A DNA stretch of 26,604 nt from CAYZYK01 sp964482615 (lineage in GTDB: Bacteria > Patescibacteriota > Minisyncoccia > Minisyncoccales > CAYZYK01): positions 1 through 26,604 of the forward strand of contig CAYZYK010000009.1 in assembly GCA_964482615.1 (NCBI GenBank), read 5' to 3'. The notes under the pieces are model-generated. The model did no database searches, had not been told where the DNA came from, and saw only the letters and a program-made list of their open reading frames with translations. Positions 15,009 through 22,903 of this stretch are shown piece by piece; within the stretch, counting starts at the first letter, position 1; the number at the start of each line of letters is the position of its first letter. Made by a program: the position numbers and the translations under genes.

Positions 15009-15039
15009 TTTATCCTGGTTTGTTAGCGCTAGTTTTTCG

Positions 15040-15048
15040 TGATAAAAT
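15040..15048 (+). promoter_or_regulatory. Extended -10 promoter (TGATAAAAT) for the pilus/signalling operon
   Basis: TG-A-TAAAAT is 38 nt before the ATG at 15087. An 8-bp palindrome TAGCGCTA lies just upstream (about 15024-15031) and could be an operator. No further promoter of comparable quality was seen until 24200. Confidence 0.5.
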
Positions 15049-15086
15049 ATAAAAACAGAATTTTTAAAATTAATTATTAAAAAATC

Positions 15087-15470
15087 ATGACAAAAAACAA
15101 CAAAAAAGAAGTTTTAGTTATTGAAGATGATAAATACCTTTGTGATATTTACCGAGAAAACCTAGAAGGAATTGGATTGAAAGTGATTATAGCCCACAAT
15201 GGAGTTGAAGGATTGAAAAGGATTAAAAAAGAAAAGCCAGATTTAATTTTACTTGATCTGGTTCTGCCAGAGAAAAAGGGTCTTGATGTTCTGAGAGAAA
15301 TTAAAGAGGACAAGAAATTAAAAAATATCCCCGTTATTATTCTTTCTAATCTGGGGGAAGAAGAAGATATTAAAAAAGGAATAGGCCTTGGAGCTTCAGA
15401 TTATATGGTTAAGATTAAATTTGCTCCCGACGAGGTAATAAAAAAGATAAAATCTATTCTTGACTTTTAA
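15087..15470 (+). CDS. Single-domain response regulator (CheY-like), first of three
   Basis: 127 residues, a receiver domain only. The acidic pocket is E13-D14-D15, the phosphoacceptor is D57 in LLDLVLP, the switch Ser is in ILSNLGEEED, and the Lys is in YMVKIKF. There is no output domain, so it must act by protein-protein contact. It is the first gene of the pilus operon, directly before pilB, and may tune pilus extension as CheY-like PilG/PilH proteins do in other type IV pilus systems. It shares the switch segment sequence with the two receivers at 17921 and 18328. Confidence 0.9.
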   Translation: MTKNNKKEVLVIEDDKYLCDIYRENLEGIGLKVIIAHNGVEGLKRIKKEKPDLILLDLVLPEKKGLDVLREIKEDKKLKNIPVIILSNLGEEEDIKKGIGLGASDYMVKIKFAPDEVIKKIKSILDF

Positions 15471-15487
15471 ATTCTATTTAAAAACAC

Positions 15488-17173
15488 ATGGAAATTTCAG
15501 AAAAAAAGATAAAAGAAATTCTAGTTGAACCAGGATATGTCAACAAAGAAGATTTTGAGACAGCCAAGAAGAAAGCCGAGGAGAAAAAAACTTCAATTTA
15601 CAATGTTTTAATAGGGGAGGGGGTTATCTCAGATAGTGAGTTTGGGCAGGTTATGGCCAATCATTTGAAGTTCCCTTTTATTGAATTGAGAAAAGAAGCT
15701 ATTTCAAAACAAGTTATAGAAACTGTTCCTCGTTTAGTTGCCAAAAACCAGAAAATAATTGTCTTTGATAAAACCAGAGAGGGTTTGAAAGTGGCTTTAG
15801 CTGATCCAACCAATATTGAGATGATTGATTGGCTAGAAAGAAAAACAGGGGAGAAGATAGCTCCATATTTTGCAACAGAAAATGATATTGAAGACGCCCT
15901 AAAACATTATAGAAAAGAATTAAAGAAAGCATTTGAAGACATTATAGCCAAAGAAGCAGAAAAGGCAGAAAAAGAGAAAGCTAGAGCAGAAGATGTCCCT
16001 GTTATTAAAATAGTGGATACTTTAATTGAATACGCTTACGAAAATAGAGCATCAGATATCCATATAGAGCCCCTAAAGGAAGAAACTCAAATTAGATTCA
16101 GGATAGATGGTGTTTTACATAACGTTTTAAGTTTACCCAAAACCATTCACGGTTTAATAGTAACCAGAATAAAGGTTTTAGCCGAGTTAAGAACTGATGA
16201 ACATTTTGCCGCCCAAGATGGAAAATTTAATGTAAAGAAAAACAACAAAGAGTTTGATATTAGAGTTTCAATAGTTCCCGTAACTGAAGGCGAAAACATA
16301 GTGATGAGATTGTTAACAGAAAGAGCGAGGGGTTTTTCTTTGGAAGAACTTGGCCTTTTGGGGGAAGACCTTAAAAGGGTCAGAGCAGCAATTAAAAATC
16401 CCTATGGTATGATCTTATCTACAGGACCCACAGGATGTGGGAAAACAACTACTTTGTATGCTGTTTTAAAAATATTAAACACACCAAAGGTAAACATCGC
16501 CACTATCGAAGATCCAGTAGAGTATGATATTCAAGGGGTGAGCCAAATTCAGGTTAATCCTAGGACCAATTTAACTTTCGCTGAAGGATTACGATCTATT
16601 GTCAGACAAGACCCCGATGTAATAATGGTTGGTGAAATAAGGGATGAAGAAACAGCAGATATTGCTGTTAATTCAGCAACAACAGGCCATCTTGTTTTAT
16701 CCACCATGCATGCTAATACAGCAGCTACCAACTTAGTCAGATTAATTGAAATGGGAATAGAACCTTTTTTGGTCTCCTCTTCTGTTAATGTGGTTATAGC
16801 CCAGAGACTTGTCCGCAAAATATGTTTAAAGTGCAGAGAAAGCTATGAGGTTACCGGAAATGATTTTAAAAAATCAGGGTTATCAGATAATTTAATTGAA
16901 AAATTTTTAGATAACAAAGAAAAAGTCAGGGTTTATCGGGGAAGAGGGTGTAAATCCTGTAACAATACAGGTTACACTGGCAGAACTGGAATATTTGAAG
17001 TTCTGGAAATGGAAGATAATATAAAGAAGCTTGTCATGGAGAAAGCGAACTCTGACCAAATTCAAGAAAAAGCAGTTAAAAACGGCATGACTCCCATGAT
17101 AGAAAACGGAATTAAAAAGGTTCTTTTTGGTCAGACAACAATTGAAGAAATAATTAGAGTAACTAGAGAATAA
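15488..17173 (+). CDS. pilB: Type IV pilus assembly ATPase PilB (GspE family)
   Basis: 561 residues, the full family length. An N-terminal GspE/MshEN domain (about 1-140) and a charged linker (145-168) precede the ATPase core. Walker A is GPTGCGKT (313-320), with Cys in place of the more usual Ser. The Asp box is around IEDPVEY (340-346), Walker B is VGEIRDEE (381-388) and the His box is in LSTMHAN (404-410). A zinc-binding tetracysteine, C446/C449 and C488/C491, is the mark of extension ATPases (PilB/GspE) as opposed to PilT. It powers pilin polymerisation at the inner face of the membrane. It lies 17 nt after the first receiver and 4 nt before the histidine kinase. No pilT is in the window. 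Confidence 0.95.
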   Translation: MEISEKKIKEILVEPGYVNKEDFETAKKKAEEKKTSIYNVLIGEGVISDSEFGQVMANHLKFPFIELRKEAISKQVIETVPRLVAKNQKIIVFDKTREGLKVALADPTNIEMIDWLERKTGEKIAPYFATENDIEDALKHYRKELKKAFEDIIAKEAEKAEKEKARAEDVPVIKIVDTLIEYAYENRASDIHIEPLKEETQIRFRIDGVLHNVLSLPKTIHGLIVTRIKVLAELRTDEHFAAQDGKFNVKKNNKEFDIRVSIVPVTEGENIVMRLLTERARGFSLEELGLLGEDLKRVRAAIKNPYGMILSTGPTGCGKTTTLYAVLKILNTPKVNIATIEDPVEYDIQGVSQIQVNPRTNLTFAEGLRSIVRQDPDVIMVGEIRDEETADIAVNSATTGHLVLSTMHANTAATNLVRLIEMGIEPFLVSSSVNVVIAQRLVRKICLKCRESYEVTGNDFKKSGLSDNLIEKFLDNKEKVRVYRGRGCKSCNNTGYTGRTGIFEVLEMEDNIKKLVMEKANSDQIQEKAVKNGMTPMIENGIKKVLFGQTTIEEIIRVTRE

Positions 17174-17177
17174 AAAT

Positions 17178-17909
17178 ATGTCACCGAAAAATAAAAACAA
17201 AAAAAATACCGCTAAAAGTCCATATAAATTAGCAGAAACGGTTTCTATTGTTTCTCATCAATTGAAAACTCCTTTATCTGTAATTAAAGGTTATCTTGAG
17301 GTTTTAATTTCAGAAGATTTGGGAAAATTAAACAAAGAACAAAAAGAATACTTAAAAAATACCCTAGAGAACGCAGAAAGAATGAAAACATTAGTTAAAG
17401 ACATTTTAAACGTTACTCGGATTGAAGCAAACAAAGTAGAGCTCAACCCAGAACCAATTGATTTAGTTAAATTAACAGAAGGTGTTGTTAAAAATTATTC
17501 TCTGTTCGCCAGAGCTCACAATTCTAAAATATCTTTTGACCCTCCCAAGAAATTACCCCTCATTGAAGTTGATTCAATAAAAATCAGAGAGGTTATAGGA
17601 AACTTTGTTTCCAATGCTATTTTTTACAACAAAAAGAACGGAAAGATTAAACTTACTCTTTCAGAAAAAGGAAAAAATATTGTTTTCTGCTGTAAAGACA
17701 GCGGAATAGGAATATCAGAAAAAGCAAAAAACAAAATATTCCAGAAGTTTTACAGAAGCGAAGAAGCAATTGCTGTTACTCCAAAAGGATCTGGCCTGGG
17801 TCTTTTTATTTCAAAAGCAATAATTAAAAAAAGCGGGGGTAAAATTTGGTTTAAATCAAAAAGAGGAGAGGGAAGTACCTTTTGTTTTTCTTTACCCAAA
17901 AAGAGTTAA
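17178..17909 (+). CDS. Soluble histidine kinase without a sensor domain
   Basis: 243 residues. After a short basic tail comes the HisKA dimerisation domain with phospho-acceptor H27 in SHQLKTPLS. The HATPase domain has the N box around N146 (GNFVSNAIFYN), G1 DSGIGIS (174-180), and G2 GSGLGL (204-209). There is no membrane span, PAS, GAF or HAMP region, so the signal must come from a partner, possibly a pilus ATPase or receiver. It sits between pilB and two tandem receivers, so it is the likely phosphodonor for the three CheY-like proteins. The start ATG at 17178 is 4 nt after the pilB stop. Confidence 0.92.
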   Translation: MSPKNKNKKNTAKSPYKLAETVSIVSHQLKTPLSVIKGYLEVLISEDLGKLNKEQKEYLKNTLENAERMKTLVKDILNVTRIEANKVELNPEPIDLVKLTEGVVKNYSLFARAHNSKISFDPPKKLPLIEVDSIKIREVIGNFVSNAIFYNKKNGKIKLTLSEKGKNIVFCCKDSGIGISEKAKNKIFQKFYRSEEAIAVTPKGSGLGLFISKAIIKKSGGKIWFKSKRGEGSTFCFSLPKKS

Positions 17910-17920
17910 GCTTTTTTAGA

Positions 17921-18307
17921 ATGAAAAATAAAAAAATTTTAATTGTAGAAGAAGATAAGTTTTTGATAAAACTTTACAGTCAAAAATTACAAAGAGAGGG
18001 GTTTGAAGTTATTGGTGCTGTTTCTGGTGAAGAAGGTTTCCATAAATCAGTTACTGAACAACCAGATTTAATAATTCTTGATTTAATTTTACCTTACAAA
18101 AGTGGCTTTGAGGTTTTAAGTGACCTTAAGCTTAACGAAAAAACAAAAAACATTCCTGTTATTATTCTTTCTAATCTGGGGCAGGAATCCGATATTAGAA
18201 GAGCAAAAGAACTCGGAGCAGAAACTTATGTTGTAAAGCCCGATTTTTCAGTTAATCAATTACCCGAAATAGTAAAAGAATATTTACTGAAGAAAAAGAA
18301 GGAATAA
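17921..18307 (+). CDS. Single-domain response regulator, second of three
   Basis: 128 residues from the ATG at 17921. The frame is open upstream to a TTG at 17882, but that part overlaps the kinase gene and adds no receiver sequence. The acidic pocket is E10-E11-D12, the phosphoacceptor D54 in LDLILPYKSGF, and the Lys is in VVKPDF. It is a tandem paralogue of the next gene and shares a 107-bp segment of identical DNA with it (18097-18203 versus 18504-18610). There is no output domain. It ends in a run of Lys residues. Confidence 0.9.
   Translation: MKNKKILIVEEDKFLIKLYSQKLQREGFEVIGAVSGEEGFHKSVTEQPDLIILDLILPYKSGFEVLSDLKLNEKTKNIPVIILSNLGQESDIRRAKELGAETYVVKPDFSVNQLPEIVKEYLLKKKKE
18097..18203. 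repeat. 107-bp perfect direct repeat, first copy
   Basis: Identical to 18504-18610 (offset 407 bp), base for base. It covers the receiver region from just after the phosphoacceptor to past the switch Ser. Confidence 0.95.
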
Positions 18308-18327
18308 AAATCTTAATTTAAACAAAT

Positions 18328-18711
18328 ATGTCCAAACAAAAAGTTTTAATAATAGAAGATGATAAGTTTTTAATTAAGCTTTATAGTGATACCTTGCGTC
18401 GGAATAATTTTGAAGTTGTTGATGCTGCAACAGGCGAGGAAGGTTTCCATAAAGCACAAAAGGAAATTCCAGATCTTATTATCTTAGATCTAGTTTTACC
18501 CCGCAAAAGTGGCTTTGAGGTTTTAAGTGACCTTAAGCTTAACGAAAAAACAAAAAACATTCCTGTTATTATTCTTTCTAATCTGGGGCAGGAATCCGAT
18601 ATTAGAAGAGGAGAGGAGCTTGGAGCAGCAAACTATCTTGTTAAATCAGATTTTTCTGTGAATAATTTACCCCAGATAGCTAAAGAAGAAATAGCAAAGA
18701 TTAAAAAATAA
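18328..18711 (+). CDS. Single-domain response regulator, third of three
   Basis: 127 residues, a receiver domain only. The acidic pocket is E10-D11-D12, the phosphoacceptor D54 in LDLVLPRKSGF, and the Lys is in YLVKSDF. It is very similar to the preceding receiver; the central part is identical at the DNA level while both ends have diverged, which looks like gene conversion. It is 20 nt downstream of its twin and 17 nt upstream of pilC, so it is in the same operon. Confidence 0.9.
   Translation: MSKQKVLIIEDDKFLIKLYSDTLRRNNFEVVDAATGEEGFHKAQKEIPDLIILDLVLPRKSGFEVLSDLKLNEKTKNIPVIILSNLGQESDIRRGEELGAANYLVKSDFSVNNLPQIAKEEIAKIKK
18504..18610. repeat. 107-bp perfect direct repeat, second copy
   Basis: Second copy of 18097-18203, in the third receiver gene. 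Confidence 0.95.
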
Positions 18712-18728
18712 GTTTTTTAAATTTTAAA

Positions 18729-19796
18729 ATGAAATTTAACATTCCCTTGTTTAATCGGGTTTCTTTTTTAGATAAAGTTCTTTTTGCCAGACATTTAGCT
18801 TTAATGATTAAAGCGGGCTTACCTCTTAGAAGCTCAATTGTTGCAGTTAAAGAACAATCCAAAAGTAGAAGGTTCAGAAATGTTTTGGATGATGTAATAA
18901 AAAGCATCGAAAGAGGGCAATCTCTGGCTGTGAGTCTTTCCCGGCATTCTGATGTTTTTGGTTCTTTGTATATTAATATGATTAAGATAGGAGAGGAATC
19001 GGGAACGCTTGAACAAAATTTAGATAATTTAGCTCATCAGCTTGAAAAAAAATATGAGCTGAGGAAAAGAATAAAAGCTGCTATGATCTATCCTGCTATT
19101 ATAGTAACCGCAGTTATTGGCTTGAGCGTTGCTCTCGTCTTTTTTGTTTTACCTAAAATTACCCCTCTTTTTGAAACTTTTGATATTCAGTTGCCCTTAA
19201 CTACCAGGATACTAATAAAAACTACCTTTTTGCTTCAAAGCTACGGCTTGTTTGTCTTGGTTGGGATAGTCGGTTTGGCAATCTTTTTGTTCTTTCTTTC
19301 TAAGATAAAACTAATGAAAGCCCTTTTTTACAGGATTCTTTTTTTTGTTCCCGTGGCAGGAAAGATTTCCCGTGATGTTAATATAACCTACTTCAATTAT
19401 ACTTTGGGAACTTTACTCAAAAGCGGAGTTTCGGTAATTTCTGCCTTGGAGATAACGGGAGGTACTTTAAATAACTTAGTTTACAAAAAAGAAATTAAGA
19501 AAATAGCAGAAGAGGTCAAAAAAGGTAAATCAATCTCAAGTTATCTAAGGAAAAAGGAAAAACTTTTTCCTTTGATAGTTTCCAGAATGATTGGTATAGG
19601 AGAAAAAACAGGTAAGCTCGATGAAACTTTATTGTATATAGGGAATTTTTATGAAGTTGAGATAGATAGGACAACTAAAACCCTTTCTTCTATTTTAGAA
19701 CCAGTTCTTCTATTGATAGTTGGCTTAATGGTGGGTTTTATAGCTTTAGCAATTATTTCTCCAATATATGAAATTACCAGGGGGTTTCAATTTTAA
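18729..19796 (+). CDS. pilC: Type IV pilus platform protein PilC (GspF family)
   Basis: 355 residues, somewhat short for the family (about 400), lacking most of the cytoplasmic N-terminal tail. There are two T2SSF repeats: the first about 17-140 with the hallmark GEESGTL (88-94), the second about 222-345 with GEKTGKL (291-297). Membrane segments lie at about 121-141, 171-190 and 325-345. It is the inner-membrane platform that PilB turns to insert pilin subunits. ATG is preceded by TTTTAAA without a Shine-Dalgarno motif. Its end overlaps the next pseudopilin gene by 29 nt, indicating translational coupling. Confidence 0.94.
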   Translation: MKFNIPLFNRVSFLDKVLFARHLALMIKAGLPLRSSIVAVKEQSKSRRFRNVLDDVIKSIERGQSLAVSLSRHSDVFGSLYINMIKIGEESGTLEQNLDNLAHQLEKKYELRKRIKAAMIYPAIIVTAVIGLSVALVFFVLPKITPLFETFDIQLPLTTRILIKTTFLLQSYGLFVLVGIVGLAIFLFFLSKIKLMKALFYRILFFVPVAGKISRDVNITYFNYTLGTLLKSGVSVISALEITGGTLNNLVYKKEIKKIAEEVKKGKSISSYLRKKEKLFPLIVSRMIGIGEKTGKLDETLLYIGNFYEVEIDRTTKTLSSILEPVLLLIVGLMVGFIALAIISPIYEITRGFQF

Positions 19797-20220
19797 AAAA
19801 GGATTTACTTTTATTGAATTGATGATGGTCTTGGGAATTTTAGGGCTTCTGATAGCCCTTTCTTTTCCTTTGGCTGCAGGTTTTTATAGAAACAGAACTC
19901 TTGATGTCCACTTGAATGGTATTGTTCAGGTTTTGAGAAGGGCTCAATTTAAATCAATGTCAGTTGAGGATGATTCTTCTTTCGGTGTCTATATTTCTCC
20001 CCAAAAATATGTTCTATTCAAAGGAAACTCTTATAACACTCGAGATCCTGTTTTTGATGAAACCTTTAAATTACCTTCAGGATTTCAGACAACAGGACTA
20101 TCTGAAATAGTTTTTAAAAGAGTTGATGGTGTTCCCCTCGATAACGGGGATATTACCTTAACTTTTGGTGATCAGTCGGGAGATATAAATATTAATAAAT
20201 TTGGCAGGGTTAACTATTGA
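19768..20220 (+). CDS. Minor pseudopilin, GspH/FimT-like
   Basis: 150 residues. The leader ends at G12 before F13 in KKGFTFIELMMVLG, the class III prepilin peptidase site, with Glu at mature position 5. A hydrophobic helix (about 13-35) is followed by a small beta-rich domain. HLNGIVQVLRRAQFKSMSVEDDSSFGVYI has the GspH/FimT pattern of helix then beta strands. It would be processed by a PilD peptidase (not in this window) and sit at the pilus tip as part of an initiation complex. The gene starts within the end of pilC and touches the next gene. Confidence 0.9.
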   Translation: MKLPGGFNFKKGFTFIELMMVLGILGLLIALSFPLAAGFYRNRTLDVHLNGIVQVLRRAQFKSMSVEDDSSFGVYISPQKYVLFKGNSYNTRDPVFDETFKLPSGFQTTGLSEIVFKRVDGVPLDNGDITLTFGDQSGDININKFGRVNY

Positions 20221-20222
20221 CT

Positions 20223-20831
20223 ATGGAGAAAGGACAACTTTTAATTGAATTGTTGGTTGCTATGGGTATTTTTGCTATTACTGTTTCTGTTGTCTTGTTC
20301 CTTATTCTGGATGGTTACTTAGCAGATAGAATAGGAAGGGAAAACACGATAGCCACTTTCTTAGCCAAAGAAGGAATAGTAGCAGCACAGACAATAAGAG
20401 ACAATGACTGGGACGATTTAACTTTAGGGGAACACGGACTTAAAATCTCTTCGGGAACATGGATATTTTATGGTACAGGCGATGACCTGAGTGAATATCT
20501 CAGAGAAGGGGAGAGAAAAATAATCGTAGAGAGAATAGATGATGATAGAAGAAAGGTTACTTCAAAAGTGAGTTGGAAATTAACTAATCTTAGACCCCAG
20601 GAGGTTTCCTTGGTGAGTTATTTAACAAATTGGCAGAAAAAGGGACCTTACGGGGAATGCTCTGGAACCGCAACTCCCTGTTCTGCTTTCGGTGATTCGG
20701 AGACCTGTAATACTCAGGATGGTTGTTCTTGGTCTTTCTTTGGCTGTTCGGGAACTGCAACACCATGTGAGAATTTTGAAACAGAGCTTGACTGCCTTTC
20801 TCAAAGCGGCTGTAACTGGGAAAAATATTAA
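20223..20831 (+). CDS. Minor pilin with two C-terminal Cys-rich repeats
   Basis: 202 residues from the ATG at 20223; the frame is open two codons upstream to a TTG that overlaps the previous stop. Prepilin-type start MEKG/QLLIELLVAMG with Gly4 before the cleavage site and Glu at mature position 5, like PilV/GspI proteins. The pilin-like domain runs to about residue 140. From C146 to the end there are two copies of a repeat C-x-G-x4-C-x8-C-x2-Q-x-GC-x-W, with four cysteines per copy that could make two disulfides. The same repeat occurs in the next gene, so the two minor pilins share an exchangeable tip module. Confidence 0.87.
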   Translation: MEKGQLLIELLVAMGIFAITVSVVLFLILDGYLADRIGRENTIATFLAKEGIVAAQTIRDNDWDDLTLGEHGLKISSGTWIFYGTGDDLSEYLREGERKIIVERIDDDRRKVTSKVSWKLTNLRPQEVSLVSYLTNWQKKGPYGECSGTATPCSAFGDSETCNTQDGCSWSFFGCSGTATPCENFETELDCLSQSGCNWEKY

Positions 20832-20835
20832 AAAC

Positions 20836-22485
20836 ATGAAAGGTTTTACTTTAATAGAATTTATAATCTATATTGCTATTTTAGCTGTAGTTTTGCTTGT
20901 TTCTTTTAATTTCTCCTGGCAAATTATTTTCAGCAACGAAAAAGCACAATCTCAGAGAGAGGTTCAACAAAACGCTCGTTTTGTGATGGAAAAAATCTCC
21001 CGTATTTTAAGACAAGCGAAGAGTGTTAACACTCCATCCCCTGGAAGTTCAGCAAATATTCTCTCTTTGGAGATGAAAGACCCCCTTTTGGATCCTACTG
21101 TTTTTGAAATAACAGACAACAAACTCTATATCACCCAAGGGGCAGACCCAAGCTATGAGTTAACTAACAACAGAGTTGAAGTAAGCAATATTCAGTTCAG
21201 AAATCTTTCTTTTGCTGATACACCAGAGACAATTCAAATAGATATTTCTTTGAAACACGTTAATCCCTCAGGTAGAACAGAATATGATGTCTCTTTTGAT
21301 TTCAAATTAAGTGAAGGGTTGGCTTTTGGTGAAGGATCTGCTCCACCTCCCTCTGAGTGTTGGGGAACTGAAGGAATCTGTGATCCTGCTTGTCAATATG
21401 CAGACCCTGGAACCACAACAGATTATTTTACTGACCCCGGTTGTCTAGACTTTTGTCCTTCCTCTAGTCCTCTTTATCTTAACCCAATAGGTACTTGCAG
21501 CGAAGATGGAACGGGTAATTGTTACAAAATGACAGATTCTTCAACAGAATATACTTCTTGTTTTCAGGGAACAGAATGTGGAGTCGGTTGTTGGGCTCAG
21601 GACAGTGCTTGTGATCCTGCTTGTCAATACGCAGACCCTGGAACCACAACAGATTATTTTACTGACCCCGGTTGTCTAGACTTTTGTCCTTCCTCTAGTC
21701 CTCTTTATCTTAACCCAATAGGTACTTGCAGCGAAGATGGAACGGGTAATTGTTACAAAATGACAGATTCTTCAACAGAATATACTTCTTGTTTTCAGGG
21801 GGATTCTTGTGAAGGGATATGTTCGGGAACTTGTACAGAATGCAGGGGGCTGAATCAAACCCAATGCAATCAACAACAAGGATGTAGCTGGTTTTTTAGA
21901 TGGTGTCTTGGCACTTGTACTTCCTGTGATACTATTTCAACTCAAAGTTCCTGTGAAAACCAATTAGGATGTTCTTGGCAAGAAACTGATTGGTATTGGG
22001 ATTTAGCTGACAGAGAAACAGGATTCCTTTCTTATGCTTCTTGTTCTTGGCAAGAAGCTAGTGTTTGGAACTGGAATTTAACTGATTCCCAGACAGGATA
22101 TTTATCTTATCTTAACTGTGAATGGTACGAAGGAGAAATTTGTAAGGGAACTGTTACTTCTTGTGATAGTTTCACAGATCAAGCGTCTTGTGAAAACCAA
22201 AGTGGTTGTTCTTGGACGGGGGGTTGTAGTGGAGCCTGTACATCTTGTGAAAATCTTGGCTGGTTAGATTGTAGATCCCAAGATGGTTGCAGCTGGAGCT
22301 TTGGGCAGGGCTGTACTGGCACTTGTACTTCCTGTGATACTATTTCAACTCAAAGTTCCTGTGAAAACCAATTAGGATGTTCTTGGAGTCCTCAATATTG
22401 TTTTGGGGAAGCTTCAACCTGTGATAGTTACAGCACTCAAGAAGAATGTCTTTCCCAAGATGGTTGTCAGTGGGGAACACCATAA
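20836..22485 (+). CDS. Large minor pilin with duplicated segment and six Cys-rich repeats
   Basis: 549 residues from the ATG at 20836. The open frame extends upstream to a GTG at 20692, but only the later start gives a prepilin leader: MKG/FTLIEFIIYIAIL, PilW/GspJ-like, with Glu at mature position 5. The pilin domain ends near residue 170. Residues about 182-328 contain a 77-residue unit (CDPACQYADPG onward) present twice in tandem. Residues 329-549 hold six copies of a C-x-G-x4-C-...-C-x2-Q-x-GC-x-W repeat; repeats 2 and 5 are identical over 70 bp of DNA. Between repeats 2 and 3 are Trp-rich segments (WYWDLADRETGFLSY, WNWNLTDSQTGYLSY). The architecture suggests an exposed, disulfide-stabilised adhesin at the pilus tip. 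The binding role is inference. Confidence 0.88.
   Translation: MKGFTLIEFIIYIAILAVVLLVSFNFSWQIIFSNEKAQSQREVQQNARFVMEKISRILRQAKSVNTPSPGSSANILSLEMKDPLLDPTVFEITDNKLYITQGADPSYELTNNRVEVSNIQFRNLSFADTPETIQIDISLKHVNPSGRTEYDVSFDFKLSEGLAFGEGSAPPPSECWGTEGICDPACQYADPGTTTDYFTDPGCLDFCPSSSPLYLNPIGTCSEDGTGNCYKMTDSSTEYTSCFQGTECGVGCWAQDSACDPACQYADPGTTTDYFTDPGCLDFCPSSSPLYLNPIGTCSEDGTGNCYKMTDSSTEYTSCFQGDSCEGICSGTCTECRGLNQTQCNQQQGCSWFFRWCLGTCTSCDTISTQSSCENQLGCSWQETDWYWDLADRETGFLSYASCSWQEASVWNWNLTDSQTGYLSYLNCEWYEGEICKGTVTSCDSFTDQASCENQSGCSWTGGCSGACTSCENLGWLDCRSQDGCSWSFGQGCTGTCTSCDTISTQSSCENQLGCSWSPQYCFGEASTCDSYSTQEECLSQDGCQWGTP
21379..21569. repeat. Tandem duplication, first copy (unit 231 bp)
   Basis: The 191 bp here match 21610-21800 with a single difference (T at 21399, C at 21630, a silent change in a Tyr codon). 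The offset of 231 bp is exactly 77 codons, so the frame is kept. Confidence 0.95.
21610..21800. repeat. Tandem duplication, second copy
   Basis: Second copy of 21379-21569, 190 of 191 bases identical. Confidence 0.95.
21909..21978. repeat. 70-bp perfect direct repeat, first copy (Cys-rich repeat 2)
   Basis: Identical to 22317-22386, offset 408 bp (136 codons). It encodes most of one Cys-rich repeat (GTCTSCDTISTQSSCENQLG). Confidence 0.93.
22317..22386. repeat. 70-bp perfect direct repeat, second copy (Cys-rich repeat 5)
   Basis: Second copy of 21909-21978, in frame within the same gene. Confidence 0.93.
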
Positions 22486-22503
22486 TTTTTAAATATTCTT
22501 AAA

Positions 22504-22896
22504 ATGAAAGATAAAGGATACATTGCTTTAATTTCAATTCTCATTATTTCTGCTTTGGTTGTTTTGCTTTCAACCACAGCAAGCATTTTTGGAATTGCAG
22601 AGTCTGACTTAGGATTACAAGAAAGGCAAAGTTGGGAGTCTTTTTATCTTTCCTCTGCTTGTGTTGAGGAGGCATTGATGAGGCTGAAAGAGGATTTGGA
22701 ATATTCTGGCGGGGATATTTTAACTTTAAGTAATGGAACTTGTGAAATTTTGCCTTTGATTGGAACGGGAAATGAGGATAGAATAATAAAAGTGGTGGCT
22801 GAAGTTAACAACCAGGTAAGAAAGTTTAAAGTTGAAATAAATAGAGTAAATCCAGAAACAAACATAAATTCCTGGTCAGAGGTTGCTAACTTTTAA
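22504..22896 (+). CDS. PilX/GspK-like minor pilin
   Basis: 130 residues. The N-terminus MKDKGYIALISILIISAL has the Gly-Tyr-Ile-Ala-Leu pattern of PilX proteins, with a putative cleavage after G5 and a hydrophobic helix to about residue 30. There is no Glu at mature position 5, as is typical for GspK-like tip subunits. A Ser/Trp/Tyr-rich helix (QERQSWESFYLSSACVEEAL) and a small beta domain with two cysteines follow. It lies 18 nt after the large minor pilin and 7 nt before pilM. ATG is preceded by TTCTTAAA. It probably caps the initiation complex with the three preceding pseudopilins. Confidence 0.82.
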   Translation: MKDKGYIALISILIISALVVLLSTTASIFGIAESDLGLQERQSWESFYLSSACVEEALMRLKEDLEYSGGDILTLSNGTCEILPLIGTGNEDRIIKVVAEVNNQVRKFKVEINRVNPETNINSWSEVANF

Positions 22897-22903
22897 ATTA
22901 ATT

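Noticed and set aside
17882..17920. An N-terminal extension of the second receiver from a TTG at 17882
   Set aside because: It overlaps the histidine kinase gene and adds residues that are not part of a receiver domain. The ATG at 17921 starts exactly at the beta-1 strand.
20692..20835. A 48-residue N-terminal extension of the large minor pilin from a GTG at 20692
   Set aside because: It would bury the prepilin cleavage site and lies in the Cys-rich coding part of the upstream gene. The ATG at 20836 gives a proper short leader.
21379..22386. The regularly spaced repeats as a CRISPR array
   Set aside because: The repeats are in frame, encode protein and have coding spacers of unequal length. 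There are no cas genes.
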